From Strobilurus pachycystidiatus (taxonomy: Eukaryota > Basidiomycota > Agaricomycetes > Agaricales > Physalacriaceae), in the NCBI GenBank assembly GCA_019915135.1, contig JAHLMK010000007.1, positions 1,674,001 to 1,738,000 of the forward strand: a DNA stretch of 64,000 nucleotides, in the 5' to 3' direction. The first letter of the stretch is position 1, and each line of letters opens with the position of its first letter. Of the stretch, positions 11,900 to 23,742 are shown piece by piece. Below the pieces are notes generated by a model. It saw only the letters and a program-made list of their open reading frames with translations, did not search any database and was not told where the DNA came from. Made by a program: the position numbers and the translations under genes.

Positions 11900-14600
11900 C
11901 ACAAACTGGTTCTGTCTGCACTGTCAAACTTGTATTTGGTGCTCAACTTCTGCACTGCTGTTCCCGTTCTGTTGTTGTGGTCATCACCGTCAAAAAAGTG
12001 AGTGTAGCATGGGCACTGAGTCTCTAGATGCTCCGTTTACGTGCTCATCTGTCGTTCTTCATCGTCAACATTGGAATGGCAGCGGGGCAGTAGTTGAATT
12101 TGAACAACCGCTAGTTTGATCTGCGTGAGGCTGACAAGTGTTGTGATTGCGTACTCCTTCATCAGTCTGTTTTACTCCTTGTTGAGTTGCACTTAGCAAG
12201 TTGAATTTTTGCAAAAACAAGTCCCTCATTCCTACCAAAGCTTGTGTGCACTCCCACCAAGATTTGGGCAGTGCCAAGTTGCCGGGGGTGCATCACTTTT
12301 GCGCATAACGAGTAGATTAGCAATGCAGGTTTTGTCATATTCTGAATGATCAATATCATGGGGATGTTCAGCGTAGGGCCTGCACTTGAGGCAACAACCG
12401 TCATATCACCCCTGCAGTGACCTAAGACTTATCCCTCCATATATGGTGTGGGGTATCCGAGGTCCTAAACATGCCGATGAAGGTCCATCACTCGGCAAAG
12501 AGCATACCACTCCGGCCTTCCATAGTCTGCAGCTTCGAAAGAGAACCAAACGCGAGGGGGGCAAGTATGAGTGTTTGCAAAGCACAAGCAGAGACAACAG
12601 TCGCGGAGGATAATGGCCGAGCAAACGGGAGCATGATCTTGAAGCCAGGATGAGGTAAGTTGCGGAGAAAGGGAGAAATCCTGGGCGTTCGAGGCAAAGC
12701 AGGCAAAGAATGGGATGCGGTCACGGCATGCATCAAGGGGCAGAAGGAATGAGGGAGCAATGAAGGGTTCGGTAAACGTTAAGGTGGATCCGGCAGAGCA
12801 CGCAGTGCGGGCAAAGACCAGATAGTCGAAGGCACCAGAGAGACATATGCAAGATGCGAAAACGAGGAGGCTTAAGGCAGGTGCCGGCGCATGGGAATTC
12901 TGTCTGGGTGAGGATCCGGAAACATTGAACAGGCAGGCACGTCATGAAGAAACCAATATAACTCAGCTGGGAATGTAGCACGTCGCCAGCAGAACCAGAC
13001 GCTTGAGCCGCCGATGGCGGTACTGAACCCAGGATGGAGCTGTATGCGGTGGATCTATGGGAATGATACGAATCAGAGGTTCTGGCAGATGCGAATGTAC
13101 TTAGCTAACTCTGGCGGTTCGTCGTCAGTAAACCGCGCGAAGCAAGATGGATGTCCGCGTATTGCTGAGGCAAAAGAACTGCAAACGACGCGAAATCCAG
13201 AGGCCAGCAGAGACAAGTCGACAGAAACAGACTCGACCGGCTTCAGAGGTGTAACAGAACTAGGCACGACAGAATGAAGAAGCCAGCAGCACAAGACAGC
13301 CAAGCGCGCCCCTCTCCCCGTTCGAAGACCAGAAAAAAAGGAACCAAGGAACAACGAAGGTAAGGAAGGAAGGAACCCGAATGCATGGGTAGAATGTCAT
13401 GGAGGGACTCCTCGGAGACCAAAGGAAAGGCTGGACAAGCCACGGAAAGAAAGGAAAGAAGAAAGAAAACTGATGCAGATGGGAGAGAGAGGCGATATTC
13501 CACCGACAGGAAATGGGAATGTCGGTGGGTAACGTCGTCGTCAATCATTGACGCGTCGTTACTCGTGTCTTGTATGTACGTGTCTACTGACACTCTACAG
13601 CTCTCGGCATCTACGGCTTTTCCGTTAATCTTATCCTAAGATAAGCTGTTCGCTCGTTCCTCGCTACCAGCTTATCGCGGATCAAGGTGAACTGCCGGGC
13701 CCGGTAAACTCCTATGCCGGATCACATGACATCAAAGTCAGGCACTGGCGCATCATCGGGTGGCGCTCATTACTCATCGGCATTCCCGACGTCCCCGGAG
13801 TTTCGGGTCCCAGATCGAGCAGTTGGCGCTTCGGGCCGATTGTCGTTTACTTACGGAGTTTACGCCCCGTGGACCCGTAGATGTCGATGATGATAGATCC
13901 TGACAGTGATAGATCAAGCGTAAACTCAGCACGATCAGCATCCTATTGAGCGAGTATGTAACTTGATTTGGATGGACTTGAACGACAAGATGCACACTCC
14001 AGGCGCATCGAGTCGTATCATGGAGTGCAGCCACTTCACGAGATCTCGACAGCCGCTCCCGGACGGTGGACTTGCGATTGAGTCCGAGCCCGGAACTCTG
14101 TTAGCTGAATAATGCTTTCCCCAACAACAAACCCGACCAGCTGGGTACAGGTTGCTACACTCGCAAGCATCTCGAAAGTCCAACGCCTGTTCACATCAGG
14201 CAATATTCTCTGTGATTGGACAAAGCGGCGCTGATGCCTGATGGATTCCGATGACCGCGTCCAGACCGCGTCACAAGATAATACGAAGTTACGTGCCCGG
14301 CGTTTACCCATCCTTTGGTCCCGACTCCCTCGAGACCCCTTCCGAATTTTCCGCGCCGGACGATTCCCACTTTGAACTCAAGCGACTTTGACACTCATGC
14401 TTCGATGACTATCTTACTTGCATAAATGCTCTCTACTGCTAAAGCTTGCGGTGATCTCTCTCAAGATCGGCGCAGGATTCGCGTCTCTGCTCCCGGCTCC
14501 TTTCCGCAGGCCCAACATATCGGTATCGTCAAGATGGGTTGATGGTCATCACATCTCCTCCGGGTATGGTAGTCATCGGCCATCTTGGACTTTGGAATAG
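11900..14600. other. Gene-poor region without recognised genes
   Basis: No convincing gene is seen. The ORFs at 12488-12760 (minus), 12733-12981 (minus) and 13243-13593 (minus) are rich in Leu/Ser/Pro and lie on the complement of purine-rich DNA (AAGGAAGGAAGG-like runs at 13320-13480); I read them as compositional. The stretch 13620-14400 has balanced composition and no repeats that I could see. Confidence 0.45.
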
Positions 14601-14601
14601 G

Positions 14602-15014
14602 CTGGGGTATGGAACTCATTTGGCGATGTATGTACTGTATGGAACTCCGAGGCTCGTTGTATGGATGGTATGTATTGTATGTATTGTATGAAAGTTCCCT
14701 ACAATTTGAGGCGTATTATACACTTTTTGTGTATCAAACATGTATGGAACGTATCAAACAGCCCGGCTACTGGGCTCCCGGTTCCCATTTCTTTTGATCT
14801 GGTCCCCATCGTGACATTGCTGCACAAACGAAGCCGATGTCTTCTACACTGAGCAAATGGTGGAACACAGTCGAAGAAAGTGTACCACCAGCTTCATCTA
14901 CACACTGCCGTTCCATACAGGTTCCATACACGGCTTTTGGGACCCCCAATGTATTGAACGTATCATACACTGTATATTACACGATGTATGATACACCTTC
15001 GTTACATACCCCGC
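14602..15014. mobile_element. Candidate MITE-like element with GTATG-rich inverted ends
   Basis: The left end reads GGGGTATGGAAC (about 14604) and the right end, read on minus, GGGGTATGTAAC (about 15012). The left 100 bases are packed with GTATG words (GTATGTACTGTATGGAAC, GTATGTATTGTATGTATTG) and the right 100 bases with the complementary CATAC words. The middle has no long ORF. This subterminal repeat pattern with near-matching terminal inverted repeats of about 12 bp is like a non-autonomous DNA transposon of about 0.4 kb. I could not identify a clear target-site duplication, so the call is tentative. Confidence 0.45.
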
Positions 15015-15415
15015 ACTACTTTGGAAGCGTGATTCGTGGGCGTTGAATATTAGAGTGCCTCTAACCTGCATGGCTCCTATTCAATCCGTCCAGCTGGCTC
15101 AGTGATTATACCAATCGTTATGGCTACCACAGTTCTAGTCTTCATGTAGTCATTTGCCTATCTCTTGGCATCTCTATATAATCCAGGTCAGATGGTTTTG
15201 ATTTCCTCACCTGCGCTTTCTTTCCTGTCGCTGTCCCGCCTGGTGCATTCGTTCTTCGCCTCCTTCCTTCTTGTCCTTCATTTCTAGTTCCTTCGCCCCG
15301 GTTGGCCTTCTTGTTCGTTGTAAGTCCCAGTTTCTTCAGACGACCTGGTGGTTGAAGCTCATCGCAGCCATAGCAATCCACCTCCTTCCAAACACCCTTA
15401 TCTTCCAATCCAACC

Positions 15416-16216
15416 ATGTTGTTCTCTTTTGTTGTTGTCGCGTTGTCGCTATCGACTAGCATCACTGCCTCGCCGTTGTGGTCCCGATGGGCGAAACGTA
15501 AGTCTTGAGCACGTCGCTAATACACTGTCATTCTTACAGCCGAGCAGCCCAGGAGCTCGAAGTCCGCAAAGAGTCTGTCTCTCTCAATAACTGGGGAGGG
15601 TTCCAGTCTTTGGATGGCTTTGATAACTTCAATGGCCTCGATAACTTCGACGGATCGCAGAGCCAACAGATCATCATTGTGCAGGAGCAGCAAGTCGTTT
15701 GCCAGAGAGTCTCCGTCGAGATTATTCAGCAGCAACTCGCCATTCTTCGGGAGTTTGCGAAGAGGTATGCACCCTTATTTGTGATGTCTGTCACCGTGGC
15801 TCACTTCTATGAAGGATCATCACTCAGCAAGTCTGCGAGGTGGAAGTACAGACCATCATCTTGGAGCAGTTCTCCTCGGGATTGGGATCGTTCAGCCATG
15901 ACTTGAGGCGCCACTCAGGCCGCCAAGTTGGCTTCGACAAGTCGATTTCGGACTTGCTGTCCCAGATACTCAACTCTGATGGCTCCATCAACGCGTCGAA
16001 CTTTGGATTCTCAGGTCTGTAGAAAGTATATATGGCTTCTTACTTGACGCTGACGCGTAATTCGCAGGTCTTGATGTCGGAAACAACACTGTAGTCCCAC
16101 AAGGCTCGAATTGGAACGATGAGTCCTCGCCCGCCTCAGTTGATAGCGCGTTTGACGCTGCCAACTCTGCTGCCAACTCTACGGCTGCTGATAACTCTAC
16201 ATCGACAGAGCGATGA
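15416..16216 (+). CDS. Small secreted protein, conserved in agaricomycetes, function unknown
   Basis: Four exons. Exon 1 (from 15416) encodes a clear signal peptide (MLFSFVVVALSLSTSITAS). Exon 2 carries a Phe/Asn/Gly-rich repeat (WGGFQSLDGFDNF, then NGLDNFDG), followed by IIIVQEQQVVCQ and EIIQQQLAILREFAKR. Exon 3 gives IITQQVCEVEVQTIILEQF and a region with GFDKSISDLLSQILNSDG. Exon 4 is Asn/Ser/Ala-rich and ends STSTER. Only two cysteines remain after the signal peptide (in VVCQ and QQVCE). The layout matches a family of secreted proteins of unknown role that I recall from mushroom-forming fungi; this is from memory and not checked. The intron 1 acceptor is ambiguous (CAG CCGAG CAG); only the second site, exon from 15545, keeps the frame of the ATG. 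It may be a cell-surface or secreted structural protein. Confidence 0.75.
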
Positions 16217-16543
16217 AGTGGGCTTTTTGGAAAGGACTTTTTCTTTTTCTATTACTTATAACGGACTTGAAGATCACTATATCTACGATGGCACTACAGT
16301 ACAGTTACTGTAAAGCGCAGCGGTGTTGTTACGTATACCAACAATGTGTTTACCCCTCAACGAGAACTGACCAAGACGCTTCCGTCCGCGCTAAGATGGT
16401 AATTAAGTGGTACATAGCGGCATTGTGCCGTCCGAAGTTGAACGTTGAACATAATTGAACATGTTGTCATTGAGAACAAGTGATTGATGTCAATTGCCGT
16501 ATCGGCGCCGTAACGGTACTGCCTCTTCCTCCTTCCCCTGATC

Positions 16544-19432
16544 ATGACCACAAGTAAGCGATTGTAACTCTTCTGTCTCGTCTGTGTTCTCACCTTTCAA
16601 GTACGGCGAGGAAGAGTCAAAATCGTGTGTATTCATATCGTGCCGCGTGCTTGTTACTCATATCTGCTTCTCGAAGGCCACACCGCGCAGAGTCAGTCAT
16701 CATCTACAATACTCGGGCATGAAACAGCCATTTATCTTTGCTACAGCATGGCCCCGACTTCTCGGCTCAGCAGACATGGGCCGACTTGTCCAACAACATC
16801 AAAGAGATCCAGAACCACAACGCCGCCAACCTCTCCTTCGAGGAGAACCATCGGTTCGCCTACAACATGGTGCTCTATCGACACGGCGAGATGCTGTACA
16901 AAGGAGTCAAGGCGCTCGTTTCCGAAAATCTCGAGAAGCTGTCAAGAGAACAGGTCGTGCCCGTATTCCCTTCCGGTAGCAAGGACCCACCGCAGAAGAG
17001 CGTCGAGTCGGAGATGCTGCTCAAGTCATTGAAGAGCATTTGGGACGACCACCAGAGCAGCATGTCCAAGCTCGGCCAGATTCTCAAGTACATGGTACGC
17101 GACTGTTCATCCTTCCATTGACCAACCCTTCACACGACTACAGGACAGAGTGTACACCAAATCGGCAGAGGTACCGGAGACATGGGACATGGGTCTAAGC
17201 ATGTTTGTCCAACTCATATTTCGCCCGCCCATCAAAGAGCATCTTATTGCCGCCATTCTCAATCAAATCGAATACGAGCGCGACGGGTATGACATCAATC
17301 GCTCAGCGGTGAAAGGATGCGTGGACGTCTTCATCACTCTGCACAACGTGGCGGGCGGCCCAACGATATACAAGCAGGATCTGGAGCCTGTCGTCCTTCG
17401 TGAAAGTCGGTCATTCTACGAGTCAACGGGTCACAAGCTGCTTTCAACGTGCGATGCGCCTGAGTATCTACGGAGGGTATGTCCTCCCTCCGGTCGCAGC
17501 TTCTACTGACGTATTTCCCCCAAGGTAGAACTGGCCTTCGACACGGAGGAGTCCCGCGCACATCACTATCTATCCTCACAAACCGCCATCCCTCTCCGCC
17601 AGATCCTGGAAGATTACCTACTCACCGCCCACCTCGAAACCGTGATCAAACTGCAGAACTCTGGTCTGGATGTAATGATCGACGAAGACAAGATTGACGA
17701 CCTCGCGAGACTGTATCGGCTGTACTCCATGGTACCCAAAGGCATACCATGTTTACGGCGTGCTCTGAAGGACTCGATTGCTAGGAGGGGTTATGAGATA
17801 AATCAGAGCTCGCTCAGCCTGAATAGCGACGATGATCCGAAGGGGAAGGGAAAGGCTATTCCCGCAGCGCAGATGAACGTGAACCTTGCTCTGAAGTGGG
17901 TACAGGATGTGCTGGACTTGAAGGACAAGTTTGACGGCATATGGTCAAAGGCCCTCCAGAGTGACAGAGATTTAGAAAGTGGTCTCAATGAGGTGAGGTG
18001 CTTTATGATTTGATCGTCGCGAGTATTGACTCGGTTTCTCCCAGGCCTTCGTTGATTTCGTTAACCTCAACACGCAATGTTCTGAGTTCATATCCCTGTT
18101 CATCGACGACAATCTGAGACGCGGTCTCAAGGGGGTGAGCTTCAAATTCCTCTACAATGACTAAGACTTTTCCTGAGCCTCTTCGTAGAAAACAGATCTG
18201 GAGGTCGAAGCCGTACTTGACAAGACCATCATAGTCTTCCGATTCCTGGGCGAGAAAGATATCTTCGAGCGATACTACAAGACACATCTCGCCAAACGTC
18301 TCCTTCTATCTCGTTCCGTTTCCGATGACGCTGAGCGCGGTATGCTCGCCAAACTCAAAGTCGAGTGTGGATACGCGTTCACGCAGAAGCTCGAGGGCAT
18401 GTTCCACGACATGAAGATCTCGAGTGAGACTATGGATGAGTTCCGGGCACACCTTGAGAACCCTGGCATAGATGTGAGTGTGTGATTCCTCGTTTCTTCG
18501 TGGCCGCTAACACCTGGCCAGCCCTTAGAATTCGACTTGTCCGTCATCGTGATGACTTCAACATTCTGGCCGAACTCGTCAAGTCCAACGGCGGACTGTA
18601 TAGTGCCTGCGCCAATGGCCAGAGCTTGCAAGCAGTTTGAACAGTTCTATCTGTCGCGGCACTCAGGGAGACGGTTGACATGGCAGTATTCGATGGGGAA
18701 CGCGGATGTGCGAGTCGCATTCAAAGCGCGGAAACACGAGCTGAATGTGTCTACATCGGCTCTGATCGTCTTGCTACTTTTCGAGAAAGTCGACAATGAA
18801 GAGTTCCTGACTTATGAGGCGCGTCTGCTCTTTATGATTCTCTGTCAGGGCTTGTACTCATGACACCGCAGGAAATACAACAATCAACAGGTATAGATGC
18901 CGTCGAACTGAAGAGGCATTTACAGTCGCTTGCTTGTGCCAAGTTCAAGATCTTGAAGAAGCATCCACCCGGGCGAGACGTGGATCAGAGCGACTCGTTT
19001 TCCTTTAATGCAGACTTCACGTCCTCGTTGCAGAAGATCAAGATCAGCACCGTGTCGGCCAAGGTCGAGAGCACTAGCGAGCGGAAGGAGACGCGTGAGC
19101 GCATTGACGAGGAGCGGAAATACCAAATCGACGTAGGTGATGTTCCTTTGTGTCGCATCCCAGGTGTGCTTACGATGTTCACAGGCCTGCATCGTTCGAG
19201 TGATGAAAGCGCGCAAGCGCATGACGCACGTTGAGCTGGTAAATGAGGTGATACCACTCCTCTCCCAGCGGTTCAAGGCGAATGCGCTGGACGTCAAGAA
19301 ACGCATAGAGGTGCTAATTGAGGTATGCATTTCTTTACGTCTTCATTTATTTGTGATCCGTCTGAATCCACTCCTTAGCGCGAGTATCTTGAACGACGAG
19401 AAGACCGGAAGTCGTACAATTACCTAGCTTAA
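16544..19432 (+). CDS. CUL3: Cullin-3 ubiquitin-ligase scaffold
   Basis: Scaffold of CRL3 E3 ligases: the N-terminus binds BTB adaptors and the C-terminus recruits Rbx1 with the E2. Two tiny coding exons (16544-16553 and 16602-16624) give MTTIRRGRVKI, then exon 3 (16747-17094) continues [14 protein letters not shown], as in fungal Cul3. Further exons cover the cullin repeats, the cullin-homology domain ([17 protein letters not shown], near 18270-18315; [25 protein letters not shown]) and the winged-helix end. The neddylation site is in [17 protein letters not shown] (about 19195-19240). It ends ...RKSYNYLA at 19430-19432. One intron (18819-18872) appears to begin with GC rather than GT. The neighbour downstream is convergent. 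Family assignment is secure; the first two exons are less certain. Confidence 0.92.
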
Positions 19433-20495
19433 GACCTCTCTAACTGGCTAGTTACATTTTTGTTGCCGGACATTTCACATTTCACACTACGCATCTACAT
19501 GTATTACTTACCATATCTGTATCAACCTTCGCTACGCATTGGACTTCGGTACTTTCTCCTATTTATATTAGCATTGGTTACATGATTCACAAATGTCGAC
19601 AAGCAAGGTATCCAAGGCTGGACTGAACATCTCTGGTAGCAATAGAGACAGACGTTCATTGTGTACGCGAGCTGAATGAAGAATGTAGATTCAACGGGTA
19701 CAAGAAGCCGGGTTGAGATTTCTCTAGTGCGACATACACTGCGCGTAGGAAAGTTAGCCTGTAATACATGATGAGGATGAGGGGATGTATCAATGACTCT
19801 GTGCCAGTGCTTGCGAGTGACCTAGACTCGAACCAGTATGAAAAAACGCTGGACTTGACGATTGACTCGAGTCTACAAGTGAGCCTGCTGAAAGCGTACT
19901 GTAACGCCATGGCACTCTGAGTTCTGGCTGGTGCTGATATAGATATTGGGAGCAATCTTCGGGGAGGTCGGATCTCTGAGAGAATGACTACGTCGTTCCC
20001 GGCCGAAAGACAGGAGAATAGGCCTGAATGTTGTTATTATGCATATATACACAGGATGAGATTAAGGTGTGGCGGAGGCGGTGAAGGTACAATTGGAGAC
20101 GGACAGTTATGTGGCGCATTTGAGTGTCATTAGGGTTAGGGTTAGCGCCACGCTTGGACCAAAAAAAAAAGTGGCCCACCCAGCCAGAGTGGCCGGAGTG
20201 GGACAGGAAAATATTGAGACGGTGCATAAGCCGAAGCCTATACAAACCGCAGACACCCTCTGTATGGACAAGGTCGCCGTGCTATGGAGGGTCTCCATGG
20301 CCCACAGATCCGGGACATGAAGGGACTTGTGCCATCAAGGTAAGTATGAGGTGTTCAGGTGTTCAGGCGTGCTTTTTGTACTCCCGGTATCGCGCACGGA
20401 CCATGTAAGGAGAGATTCCCTTTTTGGGAATGAACTTCATTCTCAAGTGGACCGCGTACATGCATACTATTATCAACTACTACTGGGCTTGGTAC
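19433..20495. other. Intergenic region between convergent genes, with a short telomere-like repeat
   Basis: This lies between the 3' ends of cullin-3 and the aldo/keto reductase. At 20130-20145 the plus strand reads TTAGGGTTAGGGTTAG, 2.7 copies of the TTAGGG telomere unit common in fungi, followed by an A-run (20161-20170). No gene is seen. A sequence near 19820 that resembles a tRNA B box on minus lacks a matching A box and acceptor stem. Confidence 0.6.
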
Positions 20496-22007
20496 CTACA
20501 AATTGTCAAGAGTGATCTTGGTGTTCTGAGGCCCAGGAGTTGGCACAATTGGGGACACCCTAGGAACTTTGGCCATCCGAGCTGAGGCAAGCATATCCAC
20601 ATTATAAGTGCTTCCATCGCCCTGTAGATTGAAAGGTCTGTGAGATACAAATGTCACTAAAACTTCTATTAACACTCACGAGTATATCTGTAGGAAAACC
20701 AACATCAAATGGCAGTACACTCTCTAGAGCGGCTACGTGCTCGGCAGAGAGCGTTATATCCAACGCCTCCAGATTCGCCTTCAGCTGCTCGATTTTCCGT
20801 CCGCCTAGAATCGGGAAGACATATGGGAGCTTCTGCATGACATACGCGATAGCAACTGGATTATAGCACTCAATAAGCCTATCAACGGCAATAACTTGTT
20901 TTGGACACACCTGCGCGGATGTTCTTGATCCCAAGCTCATTGGCCACCCCCTCCAAAGCCGCCGACATTGCCTTTTCGTCCGCGTTCCGCTTCCACTGCG
21001 TGTTCATGACGCTACGCCCTTTCTCGCCAGACTTCTCGCGTTCTTCCTCCTCTGCATCGGTGCGGAGTTTACCAGTGCGCAGAACATCCCAAGGCGCAAG
21101 CGCCAATCCTAGTAGACGCGTGGTAAGCTTTTGGCCTTTCTAAGGCCGGCTCATCGCGTACCGAGACTGCGGACCATAGGTATGATATCGCGCTCAAGGG
21201 AGCGATCTAACAAACTCCAGCGGCCTTGGTAGATGGAGAACGGAGTCTTTCCAGCCATCTGGGCGTACATGTTTGCTTGTGAAACGACCCAAGCAGGCGC
21301 GTCTGACACACCCTGGACAAACATGTTCTCAGTCACGATCACAAACTAGGTGAGGAGGGCTTACGAGGTACAGAACCTTTCCTTGGAGAACGAGCGTATG
21401 GAGGCCATTCATGACTTCCTGGATGGACGTTTCGAAATCCCACCAGTGGATGTAGAGAATGTCAATGTAGGTCGTTCGGAGCCTCTTCAAACTCTCCGTG
21501 ACTGAGACATTCAGGTTCTTCAAGTTGTTCCCCGTGTAGTTGGCCTTGATTACTCGATCCAGACGGTGACTGTTACTCGAGTACTATGCAGAGTACTCTC
21601 AATGGTTGCACGTCGCAGAAACACAAATCCTACCTTCGTGGCGACAACTATCTCGTTTCGATTCTTGCGTTCCTCCATCCATTCTCCGATGATCTCCTCT
21701 GATGAGCCGTCCTGGCTAACAAGAAATGACATTAAACATCTCAAAAGGCCCGGAAGAGGTGAAGAGCCACTCACTAGTTATTTGCCGTATCGATGAAATT
21801 GCCGCCCATCTCGTAGTACGCGTTGAGAAGCTCGAAGCTAGACTCCTTGTTCATCTCTCCAAAGCCAAGATCAGCCCACTTGTCCCCCAGGCTCATGCCT
21901 CCAAGTGCAATGGGCGATACGCGCAGCCCAGCGAGGCTGGAGAGGACACGGTATATGCCCAACTTGGACGGTGGTTCGGGTGCGAACTCGAATAGGTTAC
22001 CAGGCAT
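20496..22007 (-). CDS. Aldo/keto reductase, aryl-alcohol dehydrogenase type
   Basis: Predicted cytosolic NADPH-dependent oxidoreductase of the AKR superfamily, closest in pattern to fungal aryl-alcohol dehydrogenases that reduce aromatic aldehydes. Minus strand, about seven exons. Start MPGNLFEF at 22005-22007, then [15 protein letters not shown] and [10 protein letters not shown] (substrate and cofactor loop, catalytic Asp region), [20 protein letters not shown] (catalytic Lys), [11 protein letters not shown] (catalytic His), [28 protein letters not shown], and the NADP-binding end [19 protein letters not shown]. The last intron can be spliced at two AGs; using the second gives ...[15 protein letters not shown]..., which matches the family, and a stop at 20496-20498. 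A longer in-frame ATG exists upstream (22163), but the added residues look like leader sequence. The exact substrate is unknown. Confidence 0.88.
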
Positions 22008-22764
22008 GATGGGCGTAGCTTGATGATATATTGCTTTCAACCTTTTGACTTTTATATGAGGTTGGACTACTGAATTACGGAGGGAAGTGCGGATATGCAT
22101 TTCCGATAACGGAGATGGAATGCATTGTGACAGCAAGGACGGCCAGAGGGACTGCGTGGCCACTCGGCTCAGGCGTCATATACATACAGTAGTATAGCAG
22201 AGTCGCCGACTCCTAAGCGCCGGTTCTACGAAGGTGATGTACTTGGTCATATCACAGGACGTTATGGCGAGAGTCTTCGAAGTGATCATCAGCCAAGCAG
22301 CGAGACTGAGACAAATTGGTCGCTGGAAACTAGTCGTAGTCCAGCATTCAAAATTGGACAGAGGCCGTGCTATCCGAGTCATGGGTGAGGAAGAGCGACG
22401 CGTAGACACGGTAGAGCAGACCGGGAAAGAGAACGATCTAAATTTAGGTGAGAAGGCGAAGGGTGAGGGCAAGAGTGCCAGTACAACTTGTACGCGTTGA
22501 ACCCCGTCGCCCAGAAAGGCTGTCATTGGCGAAAGCTTCGCGAATCGCAGGTACCCGTCATTTGTCTCCCTACGGTTTTTGGCAGATCATTTCCAAGCAC
22601 AAGTTGAAAACAAACGAGCGTCTGCTCATGATCGTGATATACTGTACATACCTTTACATAGTGTACAACGCAGACGTGAAAGCAAGAAGGGATAATGATA
22701 CTAACTGGAGACTATCAGACAGTGGGAGAGCCGAGAAGAAGATCAGAGCGCACATTACAATCGT
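22008..22764. other. Intergenic region with a possible minor gene fragment
   Basis: No confident gene. On minus, a frame reading LRFAKLSPMTAFLGDGVQR can be spliced over a 55-nt intron to IVLFPGLLYRVYASLFLTHD and then stops (about 22390-22560). It is too short to classify and may be a relic or a small unrecognised protein. The rest should contain the promoter of the aldo/keto reductase and the 3' end of the MIS12-like gene. Confidence 0.3.
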
Positions 22765-23709
22765 CTAGGACGTGTCCATCTGGGCCGAGCGTCCCCCCAG
22801 ACTCTTCCTCATCCCATCTGCCAGCTCAAAAGCCTTGAGCATCTGCTTCAACTGCTCCGTCGTGCCAATCTCCGACTCCCTCCGCGCCATCTCGCCCAGA
22901 TCCGCGGTCGTGTTCTCGTCGTCGTGCTCACGGCGCGTCAGCAGCTGCTCCACCGCCCAGTTCAGATATCCGACCTTGCTCGTCTCCCACTTTTGCTTCC
23001 CGGGATCGGTGAGCTGGAGCTGGGCGAGGGTGGCGGGCATCTCTGGGTCGGAGTCGGGCAGGCTGGAGACGGCGGCGTAGAGGGCGAGGAGGTTCTGGGG
23101 CGCCGACGCGTAGTTCTCGATGGCGGGCGTGTCGAGCATGTGCAGGCGCTCGAGGCGCTTGTTGATGATGGCCTTGCGGGCTTCGGCGACGCGAAGTGCC
23201 TTGGAAAGTTCGCGTTTGAGCGCGCGTTGCTGCGGGTGTTCAGGACAAGCTGGCTGCAGAGACGCGCGACGGACCTCTTTGATCTTTGCTCTGAGCTCGT
23301 CGGCCTCGTCCATGAGCTCCTGCTCGCGCTCCGGGGTGGCGGAGAGGTCGAGGCCGGCGTGGTGGGGCAGGACGATGGGGAGGTCAGGCGGCACTGCAAA
23401 GATGTTGCGCAGGGCCCAGAGCTCGAAAAAGTCAAAGGCGAGGTCGGTGTGGTACTCGAGGAGGGTCTGGAAGGAGATGAGGCCCTGCTCGATCTCCTGG
23501 TTGATGGTGTCCTCGCTGTCCTGGTTGTTCGCAATGCGCGCGTCGCCCCAGTTGTCCAGAAAGTTCTCCATGCCGTCGACGCCGTCGACAATCGAGTTGT
23601 TGGCGATGCTCACGATGTCGTCGAGCAGCAGCTGCGGCGAGAAGCCGAGCGCCTCGGCGAGCAGCAGCGGAGGCACAGTCGGCGCCGGTGGTGGTGGTGG
23701 TACAGACAT
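22765..23709 (-). CDS. MIS12: Mis12/Mtw1-like kinetochore protein
   Basis: Intronless gene for 314 residues. After a proline run (MSVPPPPPAPTVPP) comes LLAEALGFSPQLLLDDIVSI, which fits the Mis12 family N-terminal pattern (L-T-E-x-L-G-F/Y-x-P...DDI), then VDGVDGMENFLDNW, where MENFL is typical. Long helical, charged segments follow (for instance residues about 125-200, with ELMDEADELRAKIKEVRR), as expected for the coiled-coil Mis12 subunit that joins centromere chromatin to the Ndc80 complex. It ends ...SLGGRSAQMDTS at 22765. Its ATG is only 33 bp from the ATG of the divergent Alba-domain gene. The match rests on short N-terminal motifs, so a profile search would be useful. Confidence 0.75.
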   Translation of the reverse strand: MSVPPPPPAPTVPPLLLAEALGFSPQLLLDDIVSIANNSIVDGVDGMENFLDNWGDARIANNQDSEDTINQEIEQGLISFQTLLEYHTDLAFDFFELWALRNIFAVPPDLPIVLPHHAGLDLSATPEREQELMDEADELRAKIKEVRRASLQPACPEHPQQRALKRELSKALRVAEARKAIINKRLERLHMLDTPAIENYASAPQNLLALYAAVSSLPDSDPEMPATLAQLQLTDPGKQKWETSKVGYLNWAVEQLLTRREHDDENTTADLGEMARRESEIGTTEQLKQMLKAFELADGMRKSLGGRSAQMDTS

Positions 23710-23742
23710 GGCCGCATTTGGACTTGCTTCAGTCCAGCCATC
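23710..23742. promoter_or_regulatory. 33-bp gap between divergent start codons
   Basis: Start codons of the minus-strand Mis12-like gene (23707-23709) and the plus-strand Alba-domain gene (23743-23745) are separated by only 33 bp. Any core promoter for either gene must overlap the other's transcribed or coding sequence, so the two transcripts probably overlap at their 5' ends. Confidence 0.6.

Noticed and set aside
13243..13593. Hydrophobic minus ORF as a small membrane protein
   Set aside because: It lies opposite purine-only runs, which force Leu/Phe/Ser codons; overlapping frames look equally hydrophobic.
19800..19890. tRNA-like B box on minus (GGTTCGAGTCT)
   Set aside because: One T-arm pair fails and no D arm or acceptor stem can be paired.
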